Assembly: GCA_033439295.1 (NCBI GenBank) | Contig: JAVTLE010000001.1 | Location: 1,984,001 to 2,048,000, forward strand | From: Deuterostichococcus epilithicus | Lineage: Eukaryota; Chlorophyta; Trebouxiophyceae; Prasiolales; Stichococcaceae | Direction of reading: 5' to 3' | Length of the DNA: 64,000 bases | Part shown: positions 1 to 10,750 of the stretch, piece after piece | Numbering within the stretch: the first letter of the stretch is position 1 | Layout of the letters: the number at the start of each line of letters is the position of its first letter | Position numbers and translations under genes: made by a program | Notes under the pieces: generated by a model | What the model was told of the DNA's origin: nothing | The model's input: only the letters and a program-made list of their open reading frames with translations | Databases searched by the model: none

Positions 1-1686
1 GCGCCGGCGACGGCAGCGGGGACGATGGCGGCGGCGGCAGCAGCGGGAAGCAGCAAAAGCTGCCCTGGGTGCCCAGCAGGGGCGCCTCCCCCCAGGGAGC
101 CAGCAGACAGCCCAGCGGGGATGGGCTGTCAAACGGCAGGGGCCACCGTCAGAGTGGGACGCCTGCCCTGCTGCCGGCGGGCAGCATGCTGCCTGTCCAC
201 AGGCTGCAGCACGCCTCCAGCGACGCCAGTGACGGCGGCGGCGGCGGCTCCTGGAATGGCAGCCCCAATGCCGGCCCACCGCCGCTGGCGGCGGCCGTGC
301 AGGCGGCGCCGCCTGGCGTCTCGGCCTCGGCGCCGGCCGTACAGGTGTCGCCGTTCGCCAGGGTCAGCGGCGCCAGGCTGGATGCGCCAGGGGGGGACAG
401 CGGCGACAACTCGGATTATGAGACGGCCTCAGAGGAGGGCAACGGCACTTTGGGGCTGCTCGCCAGCCCGGACAAGGCGCACTCCGCCAGCCCTGGACGG
501 CTCAGGTAGGTCTGGACATGCGCCTCCACCCTGTTAGCGCCTCGGCGCCAGACCCCAGTGGGCAGACTGGGAGTCGCTGACACCCGGCCTCCATTTGCGA
601 AACATCCTCATTCATTGGGTTCATCACCACACAATCTGATGGCCACCGCCTCACCCTGCTTTGCTGCTTTGCTTACTAAGTCGTCTGCCGGAAGCCTTCA
701 CCGCTCGACCAACGCCAAGTCGGGAGTGCACGCAGGCCGCTGAGCCCGGGGGGCCCCCGGTCGACGCGCCTGCGGGCGCATTCGCTGGACAACGTCCACT
801 CTGCCCGGCGGGGCTCGCGACCGACGCTGGCGGAGGTCCCTGGGGCCGAGTGGCCGCGCAGCGGCGGCGGCGGCGGCGGAGCGCATGTTCAGGCGCTGCT
901 GTCCTTGGAGCTCAACCTGAACGAGCTCGAGTATGTGGGTGAGGTGTTGTGATCCAGAGGAGCTTGCACTTCGCCCATGGGGGCAGGAGCCTCCCCCTGG
1001 CAGTTCATGGCTGCGTCCCTGCACCACCTGGTGTCAGGTTTCCCCTGCTTGTCCCGTGCTTGTAAGTCAACATCATCCTTGCATTCAGTCACCGCGCCTG
1101 ACTGAGGTCTTGCAGTTGGGAGCCACCCTACACCGTGCCTGCAGGGTTGACTCGTTTGCCGCACGCAGCAGTGCGCCAAGCCTCCCTGCCGCATGCTTCC
1201 CCTGCAGGCGCGGAGCTGGCAGGCATCGATGCGGCGCTGCCGCCCAACACACTGCTGCTGGAGCTGCCGAGCGGATGGCACGCGTACCTGCCGCCCTCCG
1301 GCGACCTGGCCGCGGCGGCCAGCCTGTCTTCGGCGGCCATTGAGGCTGCTCGCACCCTATCAGTGGTGGGGCAACGAGTGTCTGATATCCAAGAAGCCCA
1401 ACTTTGCAATGTTCAAACGTCCACTGAGTTGATACGGCTTTGCTTTTATGGTGCGGCTGTGGCTGTTTCGCATGCCAGCCGGCGCATACCGCATGCAGCA
1501 AGGTTGGCCCGCAAAGCGTGGGTGCCGGAACGCATGTCACGGGGCATGTAGCCCAACGGCGGTGATGCCGCCGTGGATCCCGACCTTGTGCAAACCCTTT
1601 TGCACCTGCAGGCCACGGTCTTCCGGGAATATGTGGACTCGGACGCGGAACTGTGGCAGGCACCGCTGCGACGGCCCGCTGCTCCC

Positions 1687-1731
<45 letters not shown>

Positions 1732-4700
1732 AAAGCCGCCTTCGACTCGCCGCAGCTGTCGCCGCGATCCGCTCCCCTCTCCGCGATCCCATCGCCAGCC
1801 AAAGGGGGCACGGTGGCCACAGCAGCAGCGGCAGCGGCAGCTGCAGCCCGGCTGCCGGGGACCCAGCCGGTGCCGGTAGACGCGGGGGAGGTGCTCGCGT
1901 TGGCGGCAGATGTGGTGCTCGCACGCCGCAGGCAGGCGGAAGCGGAGCAGCGGAGGGATGCGGCCAGGGTCCGCCTTGAGCAGGTGGATTTGCTGAGTTT
2001 GAGGTTTCGATGGTGCGTGAATGATTATATGAGACTGGTTTGAGGGTGGGCCGCCTGCAACGTGTGTTGAAAGACGGTTGAGGGCCTGATCGCCCAGCTG
2101 TGCTGGCTGCGGCGCAGGCGGTCACCGACTCGCAGGCGGGGCGGCAGCGTCAGTGGGCGCTTGACGAAGTCGAGGCGGCGTGGCAGCGGCATGAGGCCGT
2201 CGCGTCAGCTGCAGCCCAGAAGCGGGCAGACATTGCACGGGCCGCCGGCCTGGCCCAACACATCGTGGCGGCGCAAGCGCAAGCCCTGGAGGCAGCGCTG
2301 CGTGCAATGCAGGTGCCGGCTTGAACCCTTTGCACACCCAACCTCTGGGCCCAGAGGACTTGACACTGTAGTGAGCCGAGCACCCACCCGCCTGCGGCGT
2401 GGCCCGCGCTCAGGCCAGACGGCCCTGGCAGCGAGCAAAGCCGCTGTTTGACGGTGCAACAAGAAGGCAGCTCGATTGTGGCATTTCCGTGGCTATTCCC
2501 TCCCAACCCTTGCGCGTGCATCGCAACTGGCAGGCTGCGGAGGCGCGGCTGGCGTCGGCCAGCGCGCTGCTGGCGGGCGAGCGTGGCGCGGGCCGGCTGC
2601 GCCGCCTGAAGCGCGCGCTGGTGGCGCGACGCGCCCGCATGGTCGCGCAGCTGGCTGCGGCGCTCGGCCTGGGCTTCCACACAGGTGCGTTGGCTGTTTC
2701 TTGACCTTCCTCCTATGGTTGCACTGCGCTGGGCTCGGTGGGCGCCATGCTCCGGTCACGCTGCAGTGCGCGGCGCGTCAAGAGCTTGCACATGCGAGTG
2801 GCTCTGAACAGATCTGAATGGCGATGTATGGGCTGCACTCGTAGCAGCAGACTTCCATCCACCCATCCTTGCCGGCTTGTCACGCGGCTGACGTTGCGGA
2901 GAAGTGTACACTGAGGCCTGGCACTGTGTGATGGCCTCCATGACTCGGCAGCACGTGTGATGCCCAGCGTGCCTGCTGTGGTCGCACCCCTCGCCAGACT
3001 GTGCGTCAGACTGCCTGGTGGAGTATGCAACACTCCCACTTTCCCAGTGATGGCGTGTAGCAATGGCGGGGCATGGGCAGGACCTGAGCCGGCCCCTGTG
3101 CCCACACGCAGTGACAGTCATGGATGTGCCAGCAGGCGGCACGCTGGCCACCCGCCTGGAGCGCCAGTGGTTCGGCGGCCCCTGCACGCCCGGCGCCCCG
3201 CCGCCGCCGCAGCTGCCCGCTGACGCCCGCCGCGGCGGCAACGGTCCCGCAGCCTCATCCGATGCCGGCGCCGACGCTGACGAGGCAGTGGAGACGTCGT
3301 CGGCCGTCGCCGAGAGCGTCGGCAGCCGCATCAGGCGGGCCACCCCTGTCTCTGTCGGTGCCGCACAGTGGTCTCGTTTCCTGCTAGCATGCCTCGAAAG
3401 TGTTTTCGATGAAGCACCACAATCCGAGACAGGAGCCAAAGCAATCATGGCAGGGTCTTTACCGGGCAACTTCACTGCCTGCACGGTTCACGTTGCATGT
3501 TTCTGGTTCCTCACGCACTCTGCAGCCTAGCGCTGGTGCCTTGAAGCTCACATGGCCGAGCTCCACCCATTCTGTGACCTGTGACCTGTGCGAGCCCGCT
3601 GCGCATGCAGGGAGGTGGCGCGGCTGGCCATCGGGGGACTGGAGCTGCCAGCGGGGCTGGGGCGGCGCGGCCTCGACGGCCTGCTTGGCTGGGAGGGCGA
3701 CCCGGCAGAGGAACTGCGGTGCGCCCTTGTCACATCGAGGCATCTGGAGCCTTCTGGGCCGGCTGTGCATGGTGTGGGCAGAAGGGGCGAGTGGAGGAAG
3801 GGGCGGAGCATTGCAGGGGGCCTTCCGGCGCTCAACTGGGCCGCGGAGGTTTCTTTGACAGATGGCTAAATCCACAAACAAAACCCCTTCACAGCCCCTG
3901 TGAACAGACCGGACACTCCGCACGGACTGGATCGCGCCGCAGCGTGGCGGCGGCGCTGGGTTGCGCGGCGCCGATGACGGGTGGCACACGCCATGAAACC
4001 CTCCAACTTCATGCCGCGCTGTCAAACAGCTTCCAAATCCAAGGTGCATCATCTGAAGGCAGTGTGGCGCCGGCACTACGCTATGCGGCGCTGGCGACGG
4101 AGCGGCTGGCGGCCCTCTTGGACCCGCATCAAGCCGCCGTTCAGCAAACAAGTAAATACGCCGCATCATCTGAACGCTCCGGTCTCATGTCAAACATAAT
4201 GCAGTGTGGCGGCAGCGCTGGGCTACGCGGCGCTGATGACGGAGCGCCTGGCGGCCTACCTGGACCTGCCGCTGCGGTACCCGCTGTTCTGTGCGGCGTC
4301 CGTGTCCGCGGTGGTGGAGGCGCCGCCGCCCGCCGGAACCTTCCGGCGCGGCTCTGACGAGTGCCAGCAACCTCTGAAGCCTTTGCAATAGCATTCTCCG
4401 TGGGTGGTGCAGCCTCCCTGCATCGCCTCGGCCTGGGCGGTGCTGGAGGCATGCCGCCCCCCGGCACCTTCCCGTGTGCCACTTCAACGTCATTCCGGAT
4501 CAAGTCGCAGACTGTTTACCGGCGGCTCAGACTGTCCGCGACACAGGGGTGCGGGCGCTGGCAGCGCCGCCAGTCCGAGGCCCGATCATCGCGGCCAGCG
4601 GCGAGTGGCACAGCCACCCGCAGAGCGCCTTCTCTTCCTGTGCAGCGCCCCACGGAGCCTGTGTCTCCTGCTGCGCCCGATGAATTCGATAGGCCTTGCA

Positions 4701-5414
4701 CAACTTGGAAAATGGTCATGAGTTGCAGGAGCAACGTGTGGCCGCCGGCGGATGCGCCGGCGGGCGGCTTCGGCCCGCCCGAGGCCGCTTGGCCACTGTT
4801 TTACGGGAGCGATCGCCGCACACGCTTTGCCTACGCCATCTTCGCCCTCAACAAGGTGGGCGAGGACGGGAGGCTTGCAGCCCCCTTGGCCGCCATGGCG
4901 TGCAAGACACGTCGACAGCGGAGACATGCCGCCAGATGTGAGCGTTAAAATCCGGGGCCAGGCGGGCGCGCCTCCGCTGCCGGTGGCCTTCATGCAGCAG
5001 GCGGGTCGCTGACGGTGTGCCGCCATGTTGCGCAGGACATCGAGCAGCTGCTGTACGCGCACGGCATCAGTTCTGTGGGACTTAACCAGGTGAGGCCCCT
5101 GCCCCTGACCCGTGACATCTGGTGAGCCCAAATTGCCCTTGTCCAAATTTTCAAGCGGTGCCTTGGGTCTCGGCAAAATCTGAAGGAAGCTGTGCCTGAG
5201 TCTCACAAAATTGCATCTCATCGTTACTGTCGTTCCATTCAGAGAGCCTGCCCACCTGCAGGTGCTTCCGAACCTGTGGACGCTGGCGTCTGCGGCCGCC
5301 TCGGCGCTGCCGCGCCCCAGCAACGGCCTGCCGACGACGCCGCCTACGCCGGCCCGCAGCGTTGGGACCTCGCTCCGTGGCCGCCGAGACAGGGGCTGGC
5401 AGGCAGCGCAGTAG
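1..5414 (+). CDS. VPS38: VPS38/UVRAG-like subunit of the class III PI3-kinase complex (5' end outside window)
   Basis: In the VPS34-Beclin/ATG6 complex, VPS38/UVRAG directs PI3P production on endosomes. Exons read: 1-505, 736-938, 1208-1365, 1552-1983, 2118-2312, 2534-2684, 3112 to about 3365, 3611-3718, 4205 to about 4362, a linker near 4650-4690, 4729-4855, 5036-5089 and 5262-5414 (stop). Phases agree except at the two approximate ends. The N-terminal half is low-complexity, with a proline run from a CCG repeat near 1690-1730. The middle (1850-2680) is alanine/arginine-rich coiled coil. The C-terminal part carries the family signature: ATALGY-like AAALGYAALMTERLAAYLDL followed by PLRYPL, then WPLFYGSDRRTRFAYAIFAL, NK, DIEQLLYAHGI and LPNLWTL. 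Recognition rests on this C-terminal block, also shared with ATG14 (PF10186); VPS38 is preferred because of the PLRYP and FALNK...EQLL pattern. The frame is open at position 3, so the start lies upstream. Confidence 0.75.
3943..4362 (+). repeat. Tandem triplicated exon start inside the VPS38-like gene
   Basis: The exon encoding the AAALGYAALMTERL helix (real copy from 4205) is preceded by two degenerate copies beginning at 3943 and 4063, spaced 120 and 142 bases. Each begins just after an AG acceptor and reads in the same phase: VAAALGCAAPM, VAPALRYAALATERL and VAAALGYAALMTERL. Short intron stretches are repeated too (gcatcatctgaa before copies 2 and 3; tgtcaaaca twice). Only the third copy continues into the conserved PLRYPL motif. 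Confidence 0.8.
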
Positions 5415-6748
5415 CCGCTGTCGGACGCGGTTGGAAGGTCTCATGGGGGCAGCAGCCCTGGGTAGTGTGCGCCCTTGGAGCTTGCTGGTGCGCTTCGTCT
5501 GCTGGCGAAGCTGTCAAGAGCCCTTGCCAGTGGTTTTGCAGATAGCCTGTCGCCGCAGACCATAGGTAGGTATTGCAGACATGTCTTGGCAGTACCGTGC
5601 AAGGACGTGTTTGGTACTTAAGACTGTCTGAGGTTGCAAATTGCCTCAGAAATTTCAAGCTGCATGTCTTTTGCAGCCTTTTCGGCGGGATGCCCGTCAG
5701 GTTGCATTGCCATTCAGTCCATGGTGGTCTTGCCTGCCAAGATGCATGTCATCGGCGCATTCTTCTTGTTTCTTGTACGGAGCAGCAGACAATACATATT
5801 TCATCCATTCAGTTTCATCCATCATCTTCTTCATTTCAGTCTTCATTTCATCTATTCGGCAGATTGCACAGCGGGTGCGATTAGGATATATTGTATGCGC
5901 GCAGCGCCGTTGCTGGGTAGGAAATATGTGCTTTTTAAGCGGGTGACAAGCACCGACCGCAACGCGCCGCCCGGACGGGGTGGATTGCAATTTATGACGG
6001 ACTAATAGAACGCGCGTGTTCTGGCTGAGATTTGACACTTTAGAGGGCATGACATTCCAAGGTAACAGACGTCCAGGATACTTAGTAGCTTTCGATTCTG
6101 ATATCTGTACTACAGGCCTGCTTTCACCTTTTAACCAATTTAACTGAACAAACGAGATGGCAAGCAAATTGCGGTGAGCAACCTCATAGTTCGTTGGCTG
6201 TCGAGATCGTCTGCATCGGCTCCGGCACGCCCTGGACAAAAATGTAACCAGATGTCACACATCAGTGAGGACTTGCACAAGAAGAAGCATGTGCCCGCAA
6301 ATGTAGACAAGCGTGAATGGATCGCCACAGTGAGCAGCAACACATCATCAATTTTCGGTAGGTGTGCATCGCGTCAGCATACAATATTCTGCACAGACTC
6401 GCACCTGCCACCATGTCAGCGCCCGCCGGCAGTGCTGATACTTAGCAGTTACTAAAGGCCGATGCTTGTGAATCGCATCTATCTGCCGCTGTAAGAATAC
6501 CCGCACTTGTCGCTTCTGGAGGCTATGTTTGGCCTTGAACCTGTTCAGTCAAGTCAGCCAGAGCAGATGATTGACAGCGTCGGCTTTGTGCTTTAATCGG
6601 TGCAGGCAGAGCAGTGCACCACCAGCAAGGTGCTGGGGCGACATCAGCATATTCCAATGCTGCATTGCCTCGCGAAAATCTATGGATAGATGCTGCAGAT
6701 GCTGCATTGTCGCACGAGGAGCAGCTGCACGGGTCTGGTGTCGCGCAC
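5415..6748. other. 3' flank and spacer, no gene seen
   Basis: AT-richer than the neighbouring exons and without a convincing exon. It probably holds the 3' UTR of the VPS38-like gene; a TGTAA motif occurs at about 6244. The last exon(s) of the minus-strand GT49 gene must lie between about 6520 and 6748, but no single reading was favoured. Confidence 0.5.
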
Positions 6749-9191
6749 CCTGCCTTTGCAGAGGACTCAGGGTGCGGTCGATGGACGATGTACCCCCTCG
6801 GATGCACCATGAAACTGGGCACAACACGACATCAAAGCATCAGCAGAGTGCAAGAGCAGCGGATGGCACCATCAGCTTGCTGAGAAACCGGTGCAGATGT
6901 CCACACGATGGCTGCTTGCGTGCAGAATGCTCACGACAGTAGCAGATGCCTGCTCCGCAGGACCTCACCTGGCCCTGAATCCCATCGTCTGCGCCAACAC
7001 TTGTTGGACCTGTGGCAGATACGCTTGTGAGCAGCGAGCAGGCAGGCTCGCTGATGCTCTGTCCAAAGGTACATGCTGCAGGGTTGCAGCCTTGGACGGC
7101 ACAACAATTGCCTCAAAATCCCCAAAAAATCTTGCATCGCACCTTGTTCAAACCAAAGCCACGAAACCTGCCATCAAAAGCGACGAAATACCGCCGCGAC
7201 ACAATGTACCAGGGTTCGAAGTGCCTGTGTGCCGCCCAGACCAACGACTCGGACTTCGAGGGGACAGCACACTGCTGGTGCAGCGAAAAAGCACTCAATA
7301 ACCACAACGGCTTCGCAGCGTCGTCGTGTTGAGAGTACAATATGTTGGGGCCACTGCGGGAGCACTCACCGCGGGAACTGCGTCGTTATTCCGTAAAAAT
7401 TCGAGCTGGTCGTCCACCTCGGGAAGTCAGTGTCATTGTGCCCGATCGGGAAGTCTGACTGGTGGAAGAACCTCAGCTGCCCTGTGCCGTCTTCCTCCCA
7501 CATCGTCTTCACTGCTTTCTTTCCGCCTGTGTTTGGGATTGGCAGCTGTGTCTGCGCAATGCTAAGAGTTTGTGCTTGTGCTTGCCGCCAGGGTCTCAGG
7601 CGGCAAATCCTGCTTTGACCGACATTGCTGTCGGCGCTCCAGGCTGTGATGCACCAAAGATCACCTGCTGCCGCCTGCCTGGCGAGCTCCAAGCTCTCTG
7701 CCTCGAAAGCCGGAATTATCACGACCCTTTTGGAGTCCACAATCTGCCAGAGCCGTTTCAACCTGCACGCACACAGGGCTGGTGCGTTTGCAGCGGGATG
7801 AGCGAAGTCTGGACACTGAGCAGCAAGGCTTCAAGCAGCATGACTCGACTGGACAGCCAGTCTGTTTCAAACACCTCCACTCTGCCACTCACTCTTTGGG
7901 GTCGTGGATGGACTCGATGAGCGTTGATCCGACCAGCATGTCGCTGTTGCACAAGAAGATCATCTTGGTGCTTGCCAGCAGCAGCGCCTGGCCGCACAGA
8001 GCACACATGACAATCAATTCTGAGTCGATGCGACAGCATCTGAGGGGGCAGATGGTGTATCGCGCGTCCGACCTCTTGTACACACCAGTTCTGCACAGCG
8101 GCGTGCCGGCCAGTCACCTGGTTTCGCAGGGCGTTGACGGGGAAGAACAGCCGGCGCGCATCCTCCGTGACAACTTCCGAGTACAGGGCCATGTCCACTT
8201 TGCAGGACCGCATTGCTTCCATCCTGCAGACCGCCGCGGGCAGAGCCAAACAGCAGGTGAGCCTTGCTGATATGCAGCCGTGCACAGGAGCAAACCATCT
8301 GAGGACCAGGTGGCACAACAAAGTCGCACGCCACAAGCACCTTTCGAAGGCGTGCTTGGCCTTGGCCCGGGCCGTCGACAGCGTGGTCGAGAAGTTCGCC
8401 TGGGTGCTGGTCGTCAGGCCAACATACAGGGCCGCGGAGATGGGGAACGGCCAGGAGCTGCACAGGCCCTCCAGCGAATCGAGGCGGTCCAACGAGGCAG
8501 TAAGCAGCATCGTGACGTCGTCTGCGTCGCGCGGCATGGCGCTGATGGCCACGCTCTCGAGCGCCAGCCTGCAAAGCAGGTGGAACGTGCAGTCGACGTT
8601 GATGTGGGTGCGCAACCGCAGTCTGCGACCGCACGCCGGCAGGTACACGTGAGCAGGCATACCTCGTGACATCCTCCCGGAAGAAGGAGTCCACATCATA
8701 TGGGGGGACGATTTGATCGCCTGCCGCTGACGCCTCCATGCTCATGCATGCCTGCAGCTCCCTCGCACGATCTGCACACACAACACCGCAGGTTCACCCT
8801 CTCAAGCAGCATGTGAATTGCGCTTGCACAAGATGCAGGATATGAGCGGATCCAGTCTGCAAGCTTGGTGAAGCTTGCATGCAGGAACAAGAGGAGCCCG
8901 ACCTGTATGTGAAATTTGTTCGCTAATGCGCCGGGCCGCGACCTGGCAGCACACACATGCATGTAAATATCAGGCGTACACTGTCAGGCGTCACGGACAG
9001 ACCGTGTGAGAGCACGGACCCCCCTGGGCCTGACGTACCGTCCTAGTGGCTGTGGAGGCGGTGGCCGCATTACCAGCGTTTTCGCTGCTTCGATTGTGCG
9101 TCACAGGCACCGACAGCAACAAAATCAACACGAGTGCGCAGATGGTTGCAGAAAAGCAGCTCAGTCGCAGACACAGCAACGAGCGGCCCAT
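6749..9191 (-). CDS. LARGE-like glycosyltransferase, family GT49, copy A
   Basis: Predicted type II Golgi glycosyltransferase. Exons on the minus strand: 9191-9035, 8771-8663, 8568-8341, 8223-8118, 7987-7893, 7762-7665, 7526-7370, 7224-7143, 7009-6969, 6814-6749; the final short exon is unresolved. The ATG at 9191 is followed by a hydrophobic anchor (FSATICALVLILLLSVPV). GT49 landmarks in order: VTMLLTASLDRL, SWPFPISAALYVGL, FFPVNALRNQ, MIFLCNSDMLVG (at the place of the DxD metal motif), RVVIIPAFEAESLEL, HQSDFPIGHNDTDFPRW, FEPWYIV, RFRGFGLNK and YIVHRPHP. LARGE proteins polymerise xylose-glucuronic acid on dystroglycan; the sugar made here is unknown. The first donor (GTCAGG) was chosen by phase over a stronger GTACGT three bases upstream, so that junction is less certain. 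Its paralogue lies 1.6 kb away in the same direction. Confidence 0.82.
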
Positions 9192-9639
9192 CCGCACGGC
9201 GTGGCAACGTCCGGCTGCAATCGGAGGCTGACAAAGCCATGCAATGAGTTCAGAGCAACGTCTGACCGGCGTAGCTCGATGCCTCTGGCCGTCTGCGCAT
9301 TGCGCTGCACTCGTGCCAGCTCATGTGAGGGGATGGTCATTGGTCAGTGCGTCAGTCGTCAGCAGAGGGTGGTCGTCAGTGGGTCTGCTGGTGTGCCTAA
9401 TTTAAAGTTGCAGGATTCCCAAAGTGTTGCGGAGACTCCAGAGGAGACTCTGGTGGCCTTGGTGCGACTCTGGGTACGACAGCGCCGAGCCGTACATTGC
9501 GTTTGAACAAGGACCAAGTGCACCTGCTCGGCCCAGTTGGCTACTTTCGCAAATTTCCTCCTCGGATCATTGAAAATTCTTCGGTTGGGGCGGCAAGTGC
9601 ACATAGGTACAGCATCCGTCGGCAGGGCGCGCGCAGCAG

Positions 9640-9861
9640 GAGGCGGCGGCGACCGGCGGCGGCATCTGCCGCGCGGACTCCGACGTCCCGCATTTCAATC
9701 CAGGGATCGACAACTCCAGCTTCATGGCCGCAGGCGGCGGCAACGGCGCGGAGTCTGGCGGCGGCGGCGGCCAGAGCCCCGCAGGCTGCCGATGCTGGAA
9801 GTGTTCCTTGCCGCACCGATCGGAGGAGGCAAACGAAAAAGTAGCCAGTGGCTACTTTTAG
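9640..9861 (+). pseudogene. Exon-like open frame, probable captured gene fragment
   Basis: A GC-rich open frame that reads like protein: CRADSDVPHFNPGIDNSSF, a glycine-rich stretch, then GCRCWKC, ending at TAG (9859-9861) inside a repeat related to those at 22.1 and 23.4 kb. No start or partner exon was found. It may be a fragment carried by that repeat, or an exon of an unrecognised gene. Confidence 0.3.
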
Positions 9862-10040
9862 GATCCGCAGGCGGGTGCTTGTTCAATATCTTCCTCTCAT
9901 CGGGAGAACACATGGCTGCCGCACCCCGCCTTATCGGAGGAGAATTTGTCAGAATTAGCCAGCAGGCTGGACCTACCTAGGTGCACTGGGCGCCCCGATT
10001 GGAGGAGAACAAAGAAGGTAACGTAGCAGGCAATGCTCAA
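9811..10040. repeat. Short dispersed repeat with CCGATCGGAGGAG motif, copy 1
   Basis: Shares phrases with 22140-22345 and 23326-23536: accgatcggaggag, gaaaaagtagccag, agcaggtgcact, aggatccgcagg and gtagcaggcaatgct. The CGATCGGAGGAG phrase recurs two or three times per copy, in forms such as cttatcggaggaga and cgattggaggagaa. No open frame or terminal repeats were identified. Confidence 0.55.
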
Positions 10041-10750
10041 GTGACGCGTCTAGTTCGAGCCCCGATGCCCTGGGCATGCCCGGAGCCTTTAAATTCTCCA
10101 TACTGGCATCTCTGAAGTGGCCCTTGCAGTGCGTTGCTATGGGTTGTGAGGCAATTGCTCGGACCACCTTTGTTCAACCAGCGACTGACACGTCGGAATC
10201 TCGCCAGATTTTCCCCTATCAGGCGGCTCAAAAAGTCAGCTCATCGGATGCAAAACAATCAAATGAATTGGTCACCCACGCATGCTGTTCGCAGCTGTTT
10301 AACTCGGACACATGCGCAATTCCGGACTTCGGTGAGGTCGTGGACTAGCTAGCTAGCTATCGGGAGCTGTTGTCGACGGTATTACCTCGGGTACATCCTG
10401 CAATCGAAAGGGGACAAAGGTCAGGTGCCATGCTCTTGACCATCTAGATGCGCAGACTAGTCTGCTGAGTCTGCCAGAATGATGACGCACCTTCCACCAG
10501 GAGAGCCAGTGTCGACAATGGAAGTATGCGGACGAGACCGCGGGTCGAAACACGTGTTGCTTTTCGACTTGCTTCGAAAGCCAGACGAGGCGTTGTCGCC
10601 GTAACAACACATTTTTGAATTGAAAGCTGCAGGAACCGTCGAATAGGCGCTCTCCAAAATACATGTGACGGACTTTTGTTGAGACATACAAAGGCGCATC
10701 ATCCATCTACAAGTAACATCTACAGGTAACACGGAAGGCCATGTACGCAC
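10041..10750. other. Spacer including the unresolved 3' end of GT49 copy B
   Basis: Minus-strand open frames run through 10353-10750 and may contain the last exon of the GT49 copy B gene, but two frames are equally plausible and neither matches a known C-terminus. Nothing else is visible. Confidence 0.35.

Noticed and set aside
1085-2125. 346-codon minus-strand open frame
   Set aside because: Antisense to phase-consistent exons of the VPS38-like gene and created by the CCG repeat.
7213-7222. GGTTCGAAG resembling a tRNA T-loop
   Set aside because: No acceptor stem or anticodon arm could be built around it, and it lies within GT49 coding sequence.
7889-8083. The NSD site as evidence of a dead enzyme
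   Set aside because: The same NSD is kept in the diverged second copy, so loss by decay is unlikely.
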